Source: Sphingomonas sp. (GTDB lineage Bacteria > Pseudomonadota > Alphaproteobacteria > Sphingomonadales > Sphingomonadaceae). From it: a stretch of 15,250 nucleotides of DNA. A model generated the notes under the pieces. The model made no database searches. It saw only the letters and a program-made list of their open reading frames with translations, and was not told the DNA's origin. Positions 1 to 7,637 of this stretch are shown here, piece by piece. The stretch covers positions 1 through 15,250 of the forward strand of contig JAFBAM010000066.1 of assembly GCA_019247755.1 (NCBI GenBank), in the 5' to 3' direction. The translations under genes and the position numbers were made by a program. The stretch's first letter is position 1. Every line of letters starts with the position of its first letter.

Positions 1-111
1 GATCTGGATGGCCCGACCTTCCTGCGCGAAGACCGCACGCCCGGCTGCGAGTATCGCGACGGAACCATCTGGTGTCCCGACGATGTCTGGGGATCGAGGG
101 CGGCGGCATGA
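1..111 (+). CDS. dgcA: C-terminal end of a probable N-acetyl-D-glutamate racemase / dipeptide epimerase (DgcA-like), partial
   Basis: Only the last 36 codons are present; the frame is open from base 1 and stops at TGA 109-111. The visible tail begins DLDGP, then has a DR..G..Y pattern and ends near a VWG motif. This resembles, from memory, the C-terminus of enolase-superfamily L-Ala-D/L-Glu epimerases and DgcA racemases (DLDGP, then DR..G..Y, then a final WG). The catalytic lysines and metal ligands lie outside the window, so the call rests on the tail plus context: a DgcN-like gene lies in the same run of genes, and DgcN and DgcA act together in D-glutamate catabolism, DgcA converting N-acetyl-D-glutamate to the L form. 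The stop overlaps the next start as ATGA, so the two genes are probably translationally coupled. Another enolase-superfamily epimerase is possible. Confidence 0.55.
   Translation, partial: DLDGPTFLREDRTPGCEYRDGTIWCPDDVWGSRAAA
96..100 (+). promoter_or_regulatory. Ribosome binding site for the POT transporter gene
   Basis: GAGGG lies 7 bases before the ATG at 108. It supports that ATG rather than the in-frame GTG at 72, which would add 12 residues unlike the family and lie deeper inside the upstream gene. Confidence 0.6.
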
Positions 112-1427
112 GCACCGCACCCGCGCCGTCGAACTGGTTCGGCCAGCCGCGCGGGCTCACGATCCTGTTCCTGACGAACATGTGGGAGACCTTCTCCTAC
201 TACGGGATGCGGGCGCTGCTTGTTTATTACATGACCAAGCAGCTGCTGATCTCGCAGGAGCATTCCTCGCTGATCTACGGCACCTATACGTCGTTCGCTT
301 ACTTCACGCCGATCGTCGGCGGCGCGATCGCGGACCGCTATCTCGGCAAGAAGTGGGCTGTGATCATCGGCGCGACCACAATGGCCGCGGGCCATTTCAT
401 GATGGCGTTCGAGCCTTTGTTCTATTTCGCGCTGGCGACCATCGCCGTCGGCAACGGCCTGTTCCTTCCGAGCCTGCCGAGCCAGATCAATGACCTCTAC
501 GGGCCGGACGACCCGCGCCGCGGCTGGGCCTACAACGTCTATTATGTCGGCGTGAACGTCGGCGGCTTCCTCGCGCCTTTGGTGTGCGGGACGCTCGGCG
601 AAACTTACGGCTGGCATTACGGGTTCGGCGCAGCCGGCGTCGGCATGCTCGCCGGGCTCCTCATTTATCTGTGGGGCGGCCGCTACCTCCCTGAATCGCA
701 AGCCAAGGCCGTTCCGGCTGAGCCCATGACTCAACCGTCAGGAAGCTGGCGGGACGCCTTCATGCTGCTGCTCGGTGTCGGACTCGCGGTCACGGTCTTC
801 CGCGGGGCCTACGAACAGGTCGGCAACACCGTCGCGCTGTGGATCGAAAGCGCGAACCGGCACGTCGGCGATCGCGAAATCCCGATGACCTGGTTCCAGT
901 CACTGAACCCGCTGCTGGTCATCGGCCTGACTCCCCTCCTGCTCGCGCGCTGGAAGCGCAGGGCCGCTGCCGGAGCCGAACATTCGCCGCTCCAGAAGAT
1001 GGCCGTCGGCGCAATAATCGTCGGCGGGGCCTACGCGCTGCTGGCCATCGCCGCGGCAGTAAACCCGACCGGCGCGAGCTGGTGGTGGGTTGTCGCTTAT
1101 TTCTTCGTCCTTACGCTGGGCGAGCTCTACATCCTTCCGACGGGACTCGGGCTTTTCGCGCGGCTGGCACCGCCGAAACTCGGCGCAACCACCGTCGCGG
1201 CCTGGTACCTGGCCATCTTCACCGGCAGCATGACCGCCGGCTTCATCGGCTCATGGTACAGCAGCTTCCGGCCGCCGGTATTCTTCCTGCTGCTGACCGG
1301 CGTTGCATCGGTAGCCGCCGTCATCCTGCTTTCGCTCGACCGCCGGGCTCGCGCGGTTGAAGCGGCGCGCATCGCCGACCGCTCTGCGTTTGCGGGGGTG
1401 CCTGAAGGACTCGCCGCCAATGGCTGA
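108..1427 (+). CDS. POT/PTR2-family (MFS) oligopeptide transporter
   Basis: A 439-residue inner-membrane protein of the proton-dependent oligopeptide transporter family, which normally imports di- and tripeptides with protons. The family pattern is clear: MWETFSYYGMRALLVYYM on TM1 (residues 25-42), GGAIADRYLGKK in the TM2-TM3 loop (71-82), GNGLFLP on TM4 (115-121), YEQ on TM7 (235-237), WFQSLNP on TM8 (262-268) and GELYILPTG on TM10 (338-346). A linker near 195-215 separates the two six-helix halves. At 439 residues it is shorter than the 14-helix bacterial members, fitting a 12-helix form. The ExxER motif reads N24-M-W-E27-T28 and the usual TM4 lysine is L120, so part of the proton-coupling network is missing. 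The ATGA overlap with the upstream epimerase-like gene suggests co-translation, and the context points to peptides or amino-acid conjugates as substrate. Start chosen by the RBS at 96-100. Confidence 0.88.
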   Translation: MSTAPAPSNWFGQPRGLTILFLTNMWETFSYYGMRALLVYYMTKQLLISQEHSSLIYGTYTSFAYFTPIVGGAIADRYLGKKWAVIIGATTMAAGHFMMAFEPLFYFALATIAVGNGLFLPSLPSQINDLYGPDDPRRGWAYNVYYVGVNVGGFLAPLVCGTLGETYGWHYGFGAAGVGMLAGLLIYLWGGRYLPESQAKAVPAEPMTQPSGSWRDAFMLLLGVGLAVTVFRGAYEQVGNTVALWIESANRHVGDREIPMTWFQSLNPLLVIGLTPLLLARWKRRAAAGAEHSPLQKMAVGAIIVGGAYALLAIAAAVNPTGASWWWVVAYFFVLTLGELYILPTGLGLFARLAPPKLGATTVAAWYLAIFTGSMTAGFIGSWYSSFRPPVFFLLLTGVASVAAVILLSLDRRARAVEAARIADRSAFAGVPEGLAANG

Positions 1428-1470
1428 CACACGGGATCAACAACCATTCAGCGCTTGCTCGGCGCGACAT

Positions 1471-1484
1471 GGAGCCAATGCTCC
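1471..1484 (+). other. Small perfect hairpin between the POT and TonB-receptor genes
   Basis: GGAGC and GCTCC form a 5-bp stem around a CAAT loop. There is no run of T after it, so it is not a normal intrinsic terminator. It sits in the 93-bp gap at 1428-1520, where I see no convincing -35/-10 pair. It could be a processing or mRNA-stability element, or chance. Confidence 0.2.
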
Positions 1485-1505
1485 GCACTACGCGAGCGCG
1501 AATTC

Positions 1506-1513
1506 AAGGGGAG
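1506..1513 (+). promoter_or_regulatory. Strong ribosome binding site for the TonB-dependent receptor gene
   Basis: AAGGGGAG lies 7 bases before the ATG at 1521. It fixes the start there, which also puts a clean signal peptide at the N-terminus. The in-frame ATG at 1455 would add 22 unlikely residues ahead of that signal peptide. Confidence 0.7.
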
Positions 1514-1520
1514 AAGCACA

Positions 1521-3851
1521 ATGACTTCGGGGACGAGAGCACGCTTATTGGTTTCAGCCGCGTTGCTGGCATGTAGCACCGCCGCACTTGCGCAAAATCC
1601 GCCGGCGCCACCTCCACAGCAGCCGGCAGCGAAGGATGGTGAAGCGATCATCGTCACGGCCACACGCCGCGCGCAGACCCTGATCGAAGTTCCGCAATCG
1701 GTTTCCGTGATCGGCGGCGCGACGCTCGAGCAACAGCAGGCCAAGAGCTTCATCGATTATTCGCAGCTCGTTCCCGGACTCAACGTCACACAGGACAATC
1801 CCGGCCAGTCGCGCCTCATCTTGCGCGGTATCAACACCGGGTCCGTCGGATCGACGGTCGCCGTTTATGTTGATGACGTCCCGTTCGGAGCAAGCGGAAG
1901 CCTCTCCAACGGCGCGATTCTGGCGGGTGACTTCGACACGTTCGACTTGAACCGTGTCGAAGTGCTGCGCGGTCCCCAGGGCACGCTCTACGGGTCGAAC
2001 TCGCTGGGCGGCGTCCTGCGGTTCATCACTAACGAGCCATCGACATCCAGGCTGGAACTTCGCGGACAGGCGGGCTTCGAAGCGGTCAATGGCGGCGACA
2101 TAGGGCCGGTCGTCAACCTGGTGGCCAATGTACCCCTGGGTGACAAAATGGCTTTCAGGGCCAGCGGCTACTACCATGATACGCCGGGCTACGTGGATAC
2201 CGTCGGGCGGAGCGGCAAGAACGTCGACGAAACCAAGAGCTATGGCGGTCGCGCCTCGCTCCTGTTCAAGCCAACCGACGACCTGAAGATCAGGCTGTTC
2301 GCGCTTGCCCAGAACATCCACGCTGATTCGCCATCTTCCTTCGCCGCGGATCCTGTCACGCTTAAGCCGGTGAACCCGCTAACGAACCAGTTCTCGGGCG
2401 ATCACAAGCTGCGTTACGAGCTCATCCCGGAGAAGCACGACATCGATTACCGCGTGTATGCCGGGACGCTGGATTATGACTTCGGCTTCGCTTCACTTAC
2501 TTCGGTCACCAGCTTCAGCACCCAGAAGCAGGACCAGCTGTTCGACATCTCGACCAATTCCGCTCGCGGATTGGCCAATGTCATCTACGCGCCCACTGCG
2601 CCCAATTCTGTCGGCCTCGCTTTCGTCAACAACGCAAGCGTGAAGAAATTTACGCAGGAAGCGCGGCTGGTCTCGCCCAAGTCCAAGTTCTTCGACTGGG
2701 TGGCAGGCGTTTATTACACTCATGAAGACACCGGCCTGGACCAGGCGTTCCTGCCTTTCACGATCAGCACCCAGGCCTTCATTCCGACCGCCGGGACCTT
2801 CGGACCGTTCACCTTCACCGACTTTGTCACGGCCGAGATCCAGGCCAAGTACAAGGAAATCGCGGGTTATGTGAACGGGACGTTCCACTTCGGGCCTAAG
2901 TTCGACCTCAACCTTGGCGGCCGCTTCAGCCATAACAAGCAGAGCAGCTTCCAGAACGTCGTCCAGCTCGGCAACGGCAACCCGACGAGCGGCGGCTCGT
3001 CACAGAGCGTGTTCACCTGGAATATCTCGCCGCGATATGAGTTCAACGACCACACGGCGATCTACGCGCGGGTTGCCAAGGGCTATCGCCCGGGCGGACC
3101 GAACTTCGTTCCAGTCGGCGCACCCGCAGGCTTCCCGACCGAGTTCGATGCCGACACCCTGGTAAGCTACGAAACGGGCCTCAAGACGCAGTCACGTGAC
3201 GGCGTATTCGCGCTCGATGTTTCAGGCTTCTACATCGATTGGAAAAACATCCTGATCCTGACGACCGTCAACACTAATGCGGGACCGGTTGGCATCAACG
3301 CCAACGGACGCCGAGCCCGGACCTATGGTGCAGAAGGCACGATGACCATCCGGCCCGTGCTAGGGCTCGACATCTCCGCCAATCTCGCCTGGACGAGGGC
3401 ATACCTCCGCGACGATACGACTAACGGCTCAGGCGCCAACCTGACCGGCGGCCTCGCGGGCGACGACTTGCCGTTCATCCCGCGCGTCTCGGGGACATTG
3501 TCAGCCGATTACCGCTGGGATCTCAGCGGCAACGTGAGAGCGTCCGTCGGGGGCAACATCCATAGCCAGAGTTCGCAGAAGGCGGGCTTCAATGCCGCGT
3601 ACCGGGCGGCATTCGGCAAGCAGATCGGACTCCGCGGCTACACGACTATCGACTTGCGTGCCGGCCTCGATTTCGGGCGGTTCAACGTGCAGGCCTACGT
3701 GCGCAACCTTCTAGACAGCAACGGCGCGATAAATGCGTCGGGCTATCCGACCGCAATCCCGGTCAATCTTGGCGGGACCGGCGCTAATCAGATCCTCGTT
3801 ACGACGGTTCGGCCGCGGACTATCGGCCTCACAATCGGGGCCGAGTACTGA
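1521..3851 (+). CDS. TonB-dependent outer-membrane receptor
   Basis: A 776-residue outer-membrane receptor that would import a bulky or scarce ligand using TonB-ExbBD energy. Residues 1-25 are a signal peptide ending ALA-Q. EAIIVTATRR (41-50) is the usual TonB-box region. The plug follows (about 53-170), with VPQSVSVI, LRGINTGSV, VYVDDVPFG, VEVLRGPQGTLYGSNSLGG and FITNEPS, all typical. The rest is beta-barrel sequence with aromatic-rich strands (for example YARVAKGYRPGGPNF), a late NLLDSN motif, and a final strand ending in tyrosine, as outer-membrane barrels end in an aromatic residue. The sequence does not reveal the ligand: siderophore, sugar and peptide receptors share these motifs. Its stop is only 4 bp before the DgcN-like gene, so it probably serves the same pathway and may take up peptides or D-amino-acid-containing compounds. 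Confidence 0.93.
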   Translation: MTSGTRARLLVSAALLACSTAALAQNPPAPPPQQPAAKDGEAIIVTATRRAQTLIEVPQSVSVIGGATLEQQQAKSFIDYSQLVPGLNVTQDNPGQSRLILRGINTGSVGSTVAVYVDDVPFGASGSLSNGAILAGDFDTFDLNRVEVLRGPQGTLYGSNSLGGVLRFITNEPSTSRLELRGQAGFEAVNGGDIGPVVNLVANVPLGDKMAFRASGYYHDTPGYVDTVGRSGKNVDETKSYGGRASLLFKPTDDLKIRLFALAQNIHADSPSSFAADPVTLKPVNPLTNQFSGDHKLRYELIPEKHDIDYRVYAGTLDYDFGFASLTSVTSFSTQKQDQLFDISTNSARGLANVIYAPTAPNSVGLAFVNNASVKKFTQEARLVSPKSKFFDWVAGVYYTHEDTGLDQAFLPFTISTQAFIPTAGTFGPFTFTDFVTAEIQAKYKEIAGYVNGTFHFGPKFDLNLGGRFSHNKQSSFQNVVQLGNGNPTSGGSSQSVFTWNISPRYEFNDHTAIYARVAKGYRPGGPNFVPVGAPAGFPTEFDADTLVSYETGLKTQSRDGVFALDVSGFYIDWKNILILTTVNTNAGPVGINANGRRARTYGAEGTMTIRPVLGLDISANLAWTRAYLRDDTTNGSGANLTGGLAGDDLPFIPRVSGTLSADYRWDLSGNVRASVGGNIHSQSSQKAGFNAAYRAAFGKQIGLRGYTTIDLRAGLDFGRFNVQAYVRNLLDSNGAINASGYPTAIPVNLGGTGANQILVTTVRPRTIGLTIGAEY

Positions 3852-3855
3852 GCCG

Positions 3856-4914
3856 ATGAGAGGGGCGTCCGCTCGCGATGTGTCGTTTGCCCAGCACACC
3901 GCTTCCGGGCTCCCCTCTCCATACCTATTGTTCCTCGGCGACACGACCGAGGCAGGCTACGCCAAGACTGCATTCGGGCTCCGCGACTGGGCCGCCGACC
4001 GTTGTATCGGTGAGTATGCACTGCCGCATGCGACGGTGACGACCGGGCTTGCCAGGCTGTCCCCGGCCGAAGCGCGATCGCGCGGCGCGCAGTCGATGGT
4101 CATCGGTGTGGCGAATTCAGGTGGATTCATCGCCGACGAGTGGATCCCGGCGCTTCTCGAAGCGCTGGACGCCGGGCTTCACATCATCAGCGGGATGCAC
4201 GCGCGCCTTGGCGAGATTTCCGTGCTTCGCGAGGCGGCGAGGCGGGCCGGGCGGCAGCTCATTGATGTGCGCGAACCACCCGATGCAATCCCGATCGGGA
4301 CCGGCCTGAAGCGCCGTGGCAAGAGGCTGCTAACGGTTGGAACCGATTGCGCTCTCGGCAAGAAATATACGGCCCTGGCCATTGCCCGCGCGTTTGCGGA
4401 GCGAGGCATCGATTCCGACTTCCGGGCGACGGGCCAGACCGGGATCATGATCGCAGGATCCGGGATACCGATGGACGCGGTGGTCGCCGATTTCGCAGCC
4501 GGGGCTGCGGAGCTGCTGTCGCCGGACGGAGCTGACGACCATTGGGACATCATTGAGGGTCAGGGCTCGATCCTTCATCCCGTCTTCTCCGGCGTTTCGA
4601 TGTCCCTCCTCCACGGAAGCCAGCCCGACGTTCTTGTGGTTTGCCATGACCCGACTCGGACGCGCCTGCTTGGCGACGAGGCCTTTGTCGTTCCGAGCGT
4701 CGATGAGATCATCGACCTCACCATCCAACTTGGCCGGCGCACGAATCCGGCGATCCGTGTTGGCGGGGTGAGCTTGAACACTAGCGGCCTCACGCAAGCC
4801 GAGGCGCTCGCCGCCATGGCCAAGGAATCAGTACGCCTCGGCTTGCCTGTCGCAGACCCCATTCGTGGCGGGCCCGATTTCGCAACATTGATCGATGCAT
4901 GCCTGGGCAATTGA
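3856..4914 (+). CDS. dgcN: DUF1611 P-loop protein, D-glutamate N-acetyltransferase DgcN-like
   Basis: A 352-residue cytoplasmic protein of the DUF1611 family. The N-terminal half (about 20-150) has a Rossmann-like pattern: PYLLFLGD (22-29), then VIGVANSGG (82-90) and HIISGMHARLG (109-119). The C-terminal half is a P-loop domain with GTDCALGKKYTA (162-173), ATGQTGIMIAG (191-201), IIEGQGSILHP (232-242), HGSQPDVLVVCHDP (253-266) and a final ADPIRGGP (333-340). Members studied as DgcN acetylate D-glutamate so that DgcA can racemise it to N-acetyl-L-glutamate. A DgcA-like tail lies upstream at 1-111. The ATG at 3856 is 4 bp after the receptor stop and has only a weak Shine-Dalgarno, so coupled translation is likely. 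GTG 3880 is an alternative start. The family is firm; the exact substrate here is inferred. Confidence 0.85.
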   Translation: MRGASARDVSFAQHTASGLPSPYLLFLGDTTEAGYAKTAFGLRDWAADRCIGEYALPHATVTTGLARLSPAEARSRGAQSMVIGVANSGGFIADEWIPALLEALDAGLHIISGMHARLGEISVLREAARRAGRQLIDVREPPDAIPIGTGLKRRGKRLLTVGTDCALGKKYTALAIARAFAERGIDSDFRATGQTGIMIAGSGIPMDAVVADFAAGAAELLSPDGADDHWDIIEGQGSILHPVFSGVSMSLLHGSQPDVLVVCHDPTRTRLLGDEAFVVPSVDEIIDLTIQLGRRTNPAIRVGGVSLNTSGLTQAEALAAMAKESVRLGLPVADPIRGGPDFATLIDACLGN

Positions 4915-6047
4915 AGTCCGACGCGACAGCCAGCCGTTTCACGCGGTGGATCCTTCCAGGCCTCGGCGTGAAAGCTGTGGTGATCGGCGGCGGCTATGCC
5001 ACCGGCCGTGAGCTTGCCGAATTCTTCCTTTCGCAAGGGCCGTGGGGCGGCCTGTACGCGATCCTGTTCGCAACACTGCTCTTCAGCATCTTTTGCTCGC
5101 TGACCTTCGTCCTTGCGCGACGCTTCCAGGCGTTCGACTACAAGAGCTTTTTCAAGCGGCTGCTGGGGCCCGCCTGGCACCTGTTCGAGCTCGCATACCT
5201 GCTCTTCGTCGTCCTGATCCTGGCCGTCTACGGCGCCGCTGCCGGCGCCATCGGCAGCGCAGTCTTCAACGCCCCAGTCTGGGTCGGAACACTCGCGCTC
5301 GCGCTCTGCATCGCGGGGATCGTGGCGTTCGGGAACAAGGCGGTTGAGCGCCTGTTCCGCGACGTTTCTTATTACCTCTACGCGATCTACGCCGTGTTCA
5401 TCGTGCTCGCGCTGTGGAAGTTCGGGACGCGCATACCCGCCGGGTTCGCCGTCCACCATGACACGTCGGGATGGGCGCTGAGCGGCCTCACCTATTTCGG
5501 CTACAATATCATCGGCGCGGTCGTGATCCTGCCCGTGCTGCGCCACCTCGTCAGCGATCGGGACGCCGCCATTGCTGGGGTGGTCTCGGGACCGCTGACG
5601 ATGCTCCCGGCCCTGCTGTTCTTCATTCCGATGGTCGCCTTTTATCCGGAAGTGCAGGCCGCCACGCTGCCTTCGGACTTCATGCTCCAGCGGATTGGGA
5701 TCCCGGCCTTTCATCTGCTCTTTCAGGCCATGATCTTCTCGGCATTGCTCGAAAGCGGGACCAGCTCGGTCCATGCGATCAACGAGCGCATCAGTCACGC
5801 CTGGGAGGCGCGTCGAGGGGACGCGCTCACTCATCGCCAGCGACTGAGCATCGCGATCGTCGTGCTCGCCGGTTGCATGTTCCTTGCCAGCCGGTTCGGC
5901 CTGGTAGCGCTGATCGCCAACGGATATCGCGCGCTCGCCTACATCCTGCTCGCGACCTTCATCCTCCCGCTCGTCACGGTCGGCGTGTGGAAGCTGACCC
6001 AGGGCCCGCAGACGCCGGAGCCGCAACCTTTCCCGATCCAGGAGTAA
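4899..6047 (+). CDS. YkvI-type integral membrane protein, putative amino-acid transporter
   Basis: A 382-residue membrane protein with about ten hydrophobic helices (roughly 18-34, 50-73, 95-118, 127-145, 156-173, 195-216, 226-249, 268-290, 316-333, 336-366). It resembles the uncharacterised YkvI family (COG3949), distantly related to LeuT-fold amino-acid carriers. The first helix carries the family motif GGGYATGRELAEFF (30-43), a glycine-rich break like those that bind substrate and sodium in LeuT-fold proteins. Also notable are YFGYNIIGAVVILPVLRH (199-216) and ESGTSSVHAINER (285-297). The ATG at 4899 overlaps the DgcN gene by 16 bp; TTG 4911 is another possible start. Neither has a clear RBS, so coupling to DgcN is likely. 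Its place between DgcN and the hydrolase makes it a candidate carrier for D-glutamate or a related product. That role is inferred. Confidence 0.75.
   Translation: MPGQLKSDATASRFTRWILPGLGVKAVVIGGGYATGRELAEFFLSQGPWGGLYAILFATLLFSIFCSLTFVLARRFQAFDYKSFFKRLLGPAWHLFELAYLLFVVLILAVYGAAAGAIGSAVFNAPVWVGTLALALCIAGIVAFGNKAVERLFRDVSYYLYAIYAVFIVLALWKFGTRIPAGFAVHHDTSGWALSGLTYFGYNIIGAVVILPVLRHLVSDRDAAIAGVVSGPLTMLPALLFFIPMVAFYPEVQAATLPSDFMLQRIGIPAFHLLFQAMIFSALLESGTSSVHAINERISHAWEARRGDALTHRQRLSIAIVVLAGCMFLASRFGLVALIANGYRALAYILLATFILPLVTVGVWKLTQGPQTPEPQPFPIQE
6040..6044 (+). promoter_or_regulatory. Ribosome binding site for the serine hydrolase gene
   Basis: AGGAG lies 8 bases before the ATG at 6053 and overlaps the last codons of the YkvI-type gene. 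It sets the start where the signal peptide begins. The same frame is open back to 5471 inside the transporter gene, but that extension is not coding. Confidence 0.7.
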
Positions 6048-6052
6048 GCCAC

Positions 6053-7633
6053 ATGTTGAAGCCATGCGTGCGTGCGTTCACGGCAATCAGTCTGGTGCTC
6101 GCCGCAACAAGTGCGGCTGCGGCCCCTCCTCCGGGCTTCGATCAGCGCGTCGAAGAGCTTCGCAAGGCTTTCGGCGTGCCTGGCGTAACGATTACCATTG
6201 TCGAGGATGGCAAGACGACGCTGGCCCGCGGCTGGGGCGTGCGCGACATCACCACCAACCAGCCAGTCGACGCAGACACGATCTTCTTCACGGGCTCGAC
6301 GGGTAAGGCCTTCACCAACGCGGCGCTCGCGACCCTGGTCGATGCGGGCAAGATCAAGTGGGACGACAAGGTCATCGACCACATGCCCGACTTCCGCATG
6401 TACGACGCGTGGGTCACGCGCGAGATGACGATCCGCGACCTGCTCGTCCACCGCAGCGGTTTGGGCCTCGGCGAGGGCGACCTCCTGTTCCTCCCGAACA
6501 GCAATCTGACGCGCAAGGAGACGGTGCGTCGCATCCGTTATCTGAAGCCCGCGACCAGCTTCCGCAGCGGCTATGCTTACGACAACATCCTTTACATGGC
6601 CGCCGGGCAGCTAATCGAGGAAGTCAGCGGCGAGACGTGGGAGCAGTACGTCAAGAACCATGTGTTCGCGCCGCTCGGCATGAATCATTCGACCGATAGC
6701 GTCGCCGACTATCTCGCAAATCCCAACCACGCCCGGCCCCACAGCCGAAGCGGTGGAGCAATCCAGGGGCTCGGCACGCAAACGGCGCTGAACAATGACG
6801 CGACAATCTCGCAAAATGCGGCGCCGGCTGGCGGGCTCGCGATCAGCGCCAACGACATGAGCCGCTGGCTCCTGACCCAGCTCGGCCACGGCGCGATCCC
6901 GGGTGCCGACAAGCGACTCTTTTCTGACGAGCAGTCGACGCAAATGTGGGCTGGCGTCGTGCCGACCCCGATCCGGCCGTTCCCAGCCGAATTCGCCGTC
7001 ACCAATCCTCACTTCAGCCTCTATGCCCTCGGCTGGAGCATCTCGGATTACCGGGGCGCCAAGGTCGTCAGCCACGATGGCGCCGTGCTCGGCTCACAGG
7101 CGACCGTCGCGTTACTTCCCGAAAAGAATATCGGCATCTTCATCGCCGCCAATAGTCAGGACGGGGAGATCATTCTCGGCCTGCGCGACGAGCTGCTCGA
7201 TTACTATCTCGGCTATCAACCGAACCAGTGGCCGGAGAAATTCCACAACTGGAAGATCGGTCGGCTACAGGCTGCCGCGAAGCAGGTGCAGACGGCCGAG
7301 GCCAAGCCTGCGGCGATTGGCCCATCGCTTCCGCTCGACCGTTACGTCGGCGAGTATACCGACCCTTGGTACGGCACGATCAAGATCAGCCAGGCCGGCA
7401 AGGGCTTACGCGTCGAGTTCCCGCACTCGAGCGGCATGGAAGGGCCGCTGACCCACTATCAATATGACACGTTCAAGACGAACCCGACGCTTGGATGGGT
7501 CGAACCCGCCTACCTGACCTTCTCGATCGGCGCCGACGGCAAGGTCGACCGGATCACGATGAAGCCAGTCTCGCCCGCCGCAGACTTCAGCTGGGACTAC
7601 CAGGACCTGCTGTTCACGCCGGCGGCGAAATAA
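6053..7633 (+). CDS. Secreted class C beta-lactamase-family serine hydrolase with DUF3471-type C-terminal domain
   Basis: A 526-residue exported hydrolase. Residues 1-24 form a signal peptide ending in an alanine run, so the protein acts in the periplasm or outside the cell. The beta-lactamase fold spans about 28-385. The nucleophile motif S-x-x-K is S82-T-G-K85, the Y-x-N motif is Y176-D-N178, and the third motif is H341-D-G343 in place of KTG, as in esterases and D-aminopeptidases of this superfamily. LLVHRSGLG (130-138) is also typical. After a linker, about 425-525 is a beta-rich DUF3471-like domain (YVGEYTDPWYGTIKI). Relatives cleave peptides with D-residues, esters or beta-lactams. The gene starts 5 bp after the transporter gene and ends the cluster, so release of D-amino acids from peptides is a reasonable guess, but the substrate cannot be read from sequence. 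Confidence 0.88.
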   Translation: MLKPCVRAFTAISLVLAATSAAAAPPPGFDQRVEELRKAFGVPGVTITIVEDGKTTLARGWGVRDITTNQPVDADTIFFTGSTGKAFTNAALATLVDAGKIKWDDKVIDHMPDFRMYDAWVTREMTIRDLLVHRSGLGLGEGDLLFLPNSNLTRKETVRRIRYLKPATSFRSGYAYDNILYMAAGQLIEEVSGETWEQYVKNHVFAPLGMNHSTDSVADYLANPNHARPHSRSGGAIQGLGTQTALNNDATISQNAAPAGGLAISANDMSRWLLTQLGHGAIPGADKRLFSDEQSTQMWAGVVPTPIRPFPAEFAVTNPHFSLYALGWSISDYRGAKVVSHDGAVLGSQATVALLPEKNIGIFIAANSQDGEIILGLRDELLDYYLGYQPNQWPEKFHNWKIGRLQAAAKQVQTAEAKPAAIGPSLPLDRYVGEYTDPWYGTIKISQAGKGLRVEFPHSSGMEGPLTHYQYDTFKTNPTLGWVEPAYLTFSIGADGKVDRITMKPVSPAADFSWDYQDLLFTPAAK

Positions 7634-7637
7634 GACG

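Noticed and set aside
1554..2321. A 255-codon minus-strand open frame opposite the receptor gene
   Set aside because: It is antisense to the signal peptide and plug domain of a well-supported receptor, with no recognisable motif or RBS.
3733..3855. Earlier start for the DUF1611/DgcN gene, overlapping the receptor gene
   Set aside because: The extra 41 residues overlap the conserved end of the receptor barrel and look like a frame shadow. The ATG at 3856 sits directly after the receptor stop.
5471..6052. Upstream extension of the serine hydrolase frame by 194 codons
   Set aside because: It runs inside the YkvI-type gene in another frame, has arginine-rich shadow composition, and would bury the signal peptide that begins at 6053.
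4575..6065. A 496-codon open frame on the minus strand
   Set aside because: It lies opposite the DgcN-like and YkvI-type genes, which have clear family motifs. Its translation is rich in R, E, D, H and Q with no domain pattern, as expected for an antisense frame in high-GC DNA.
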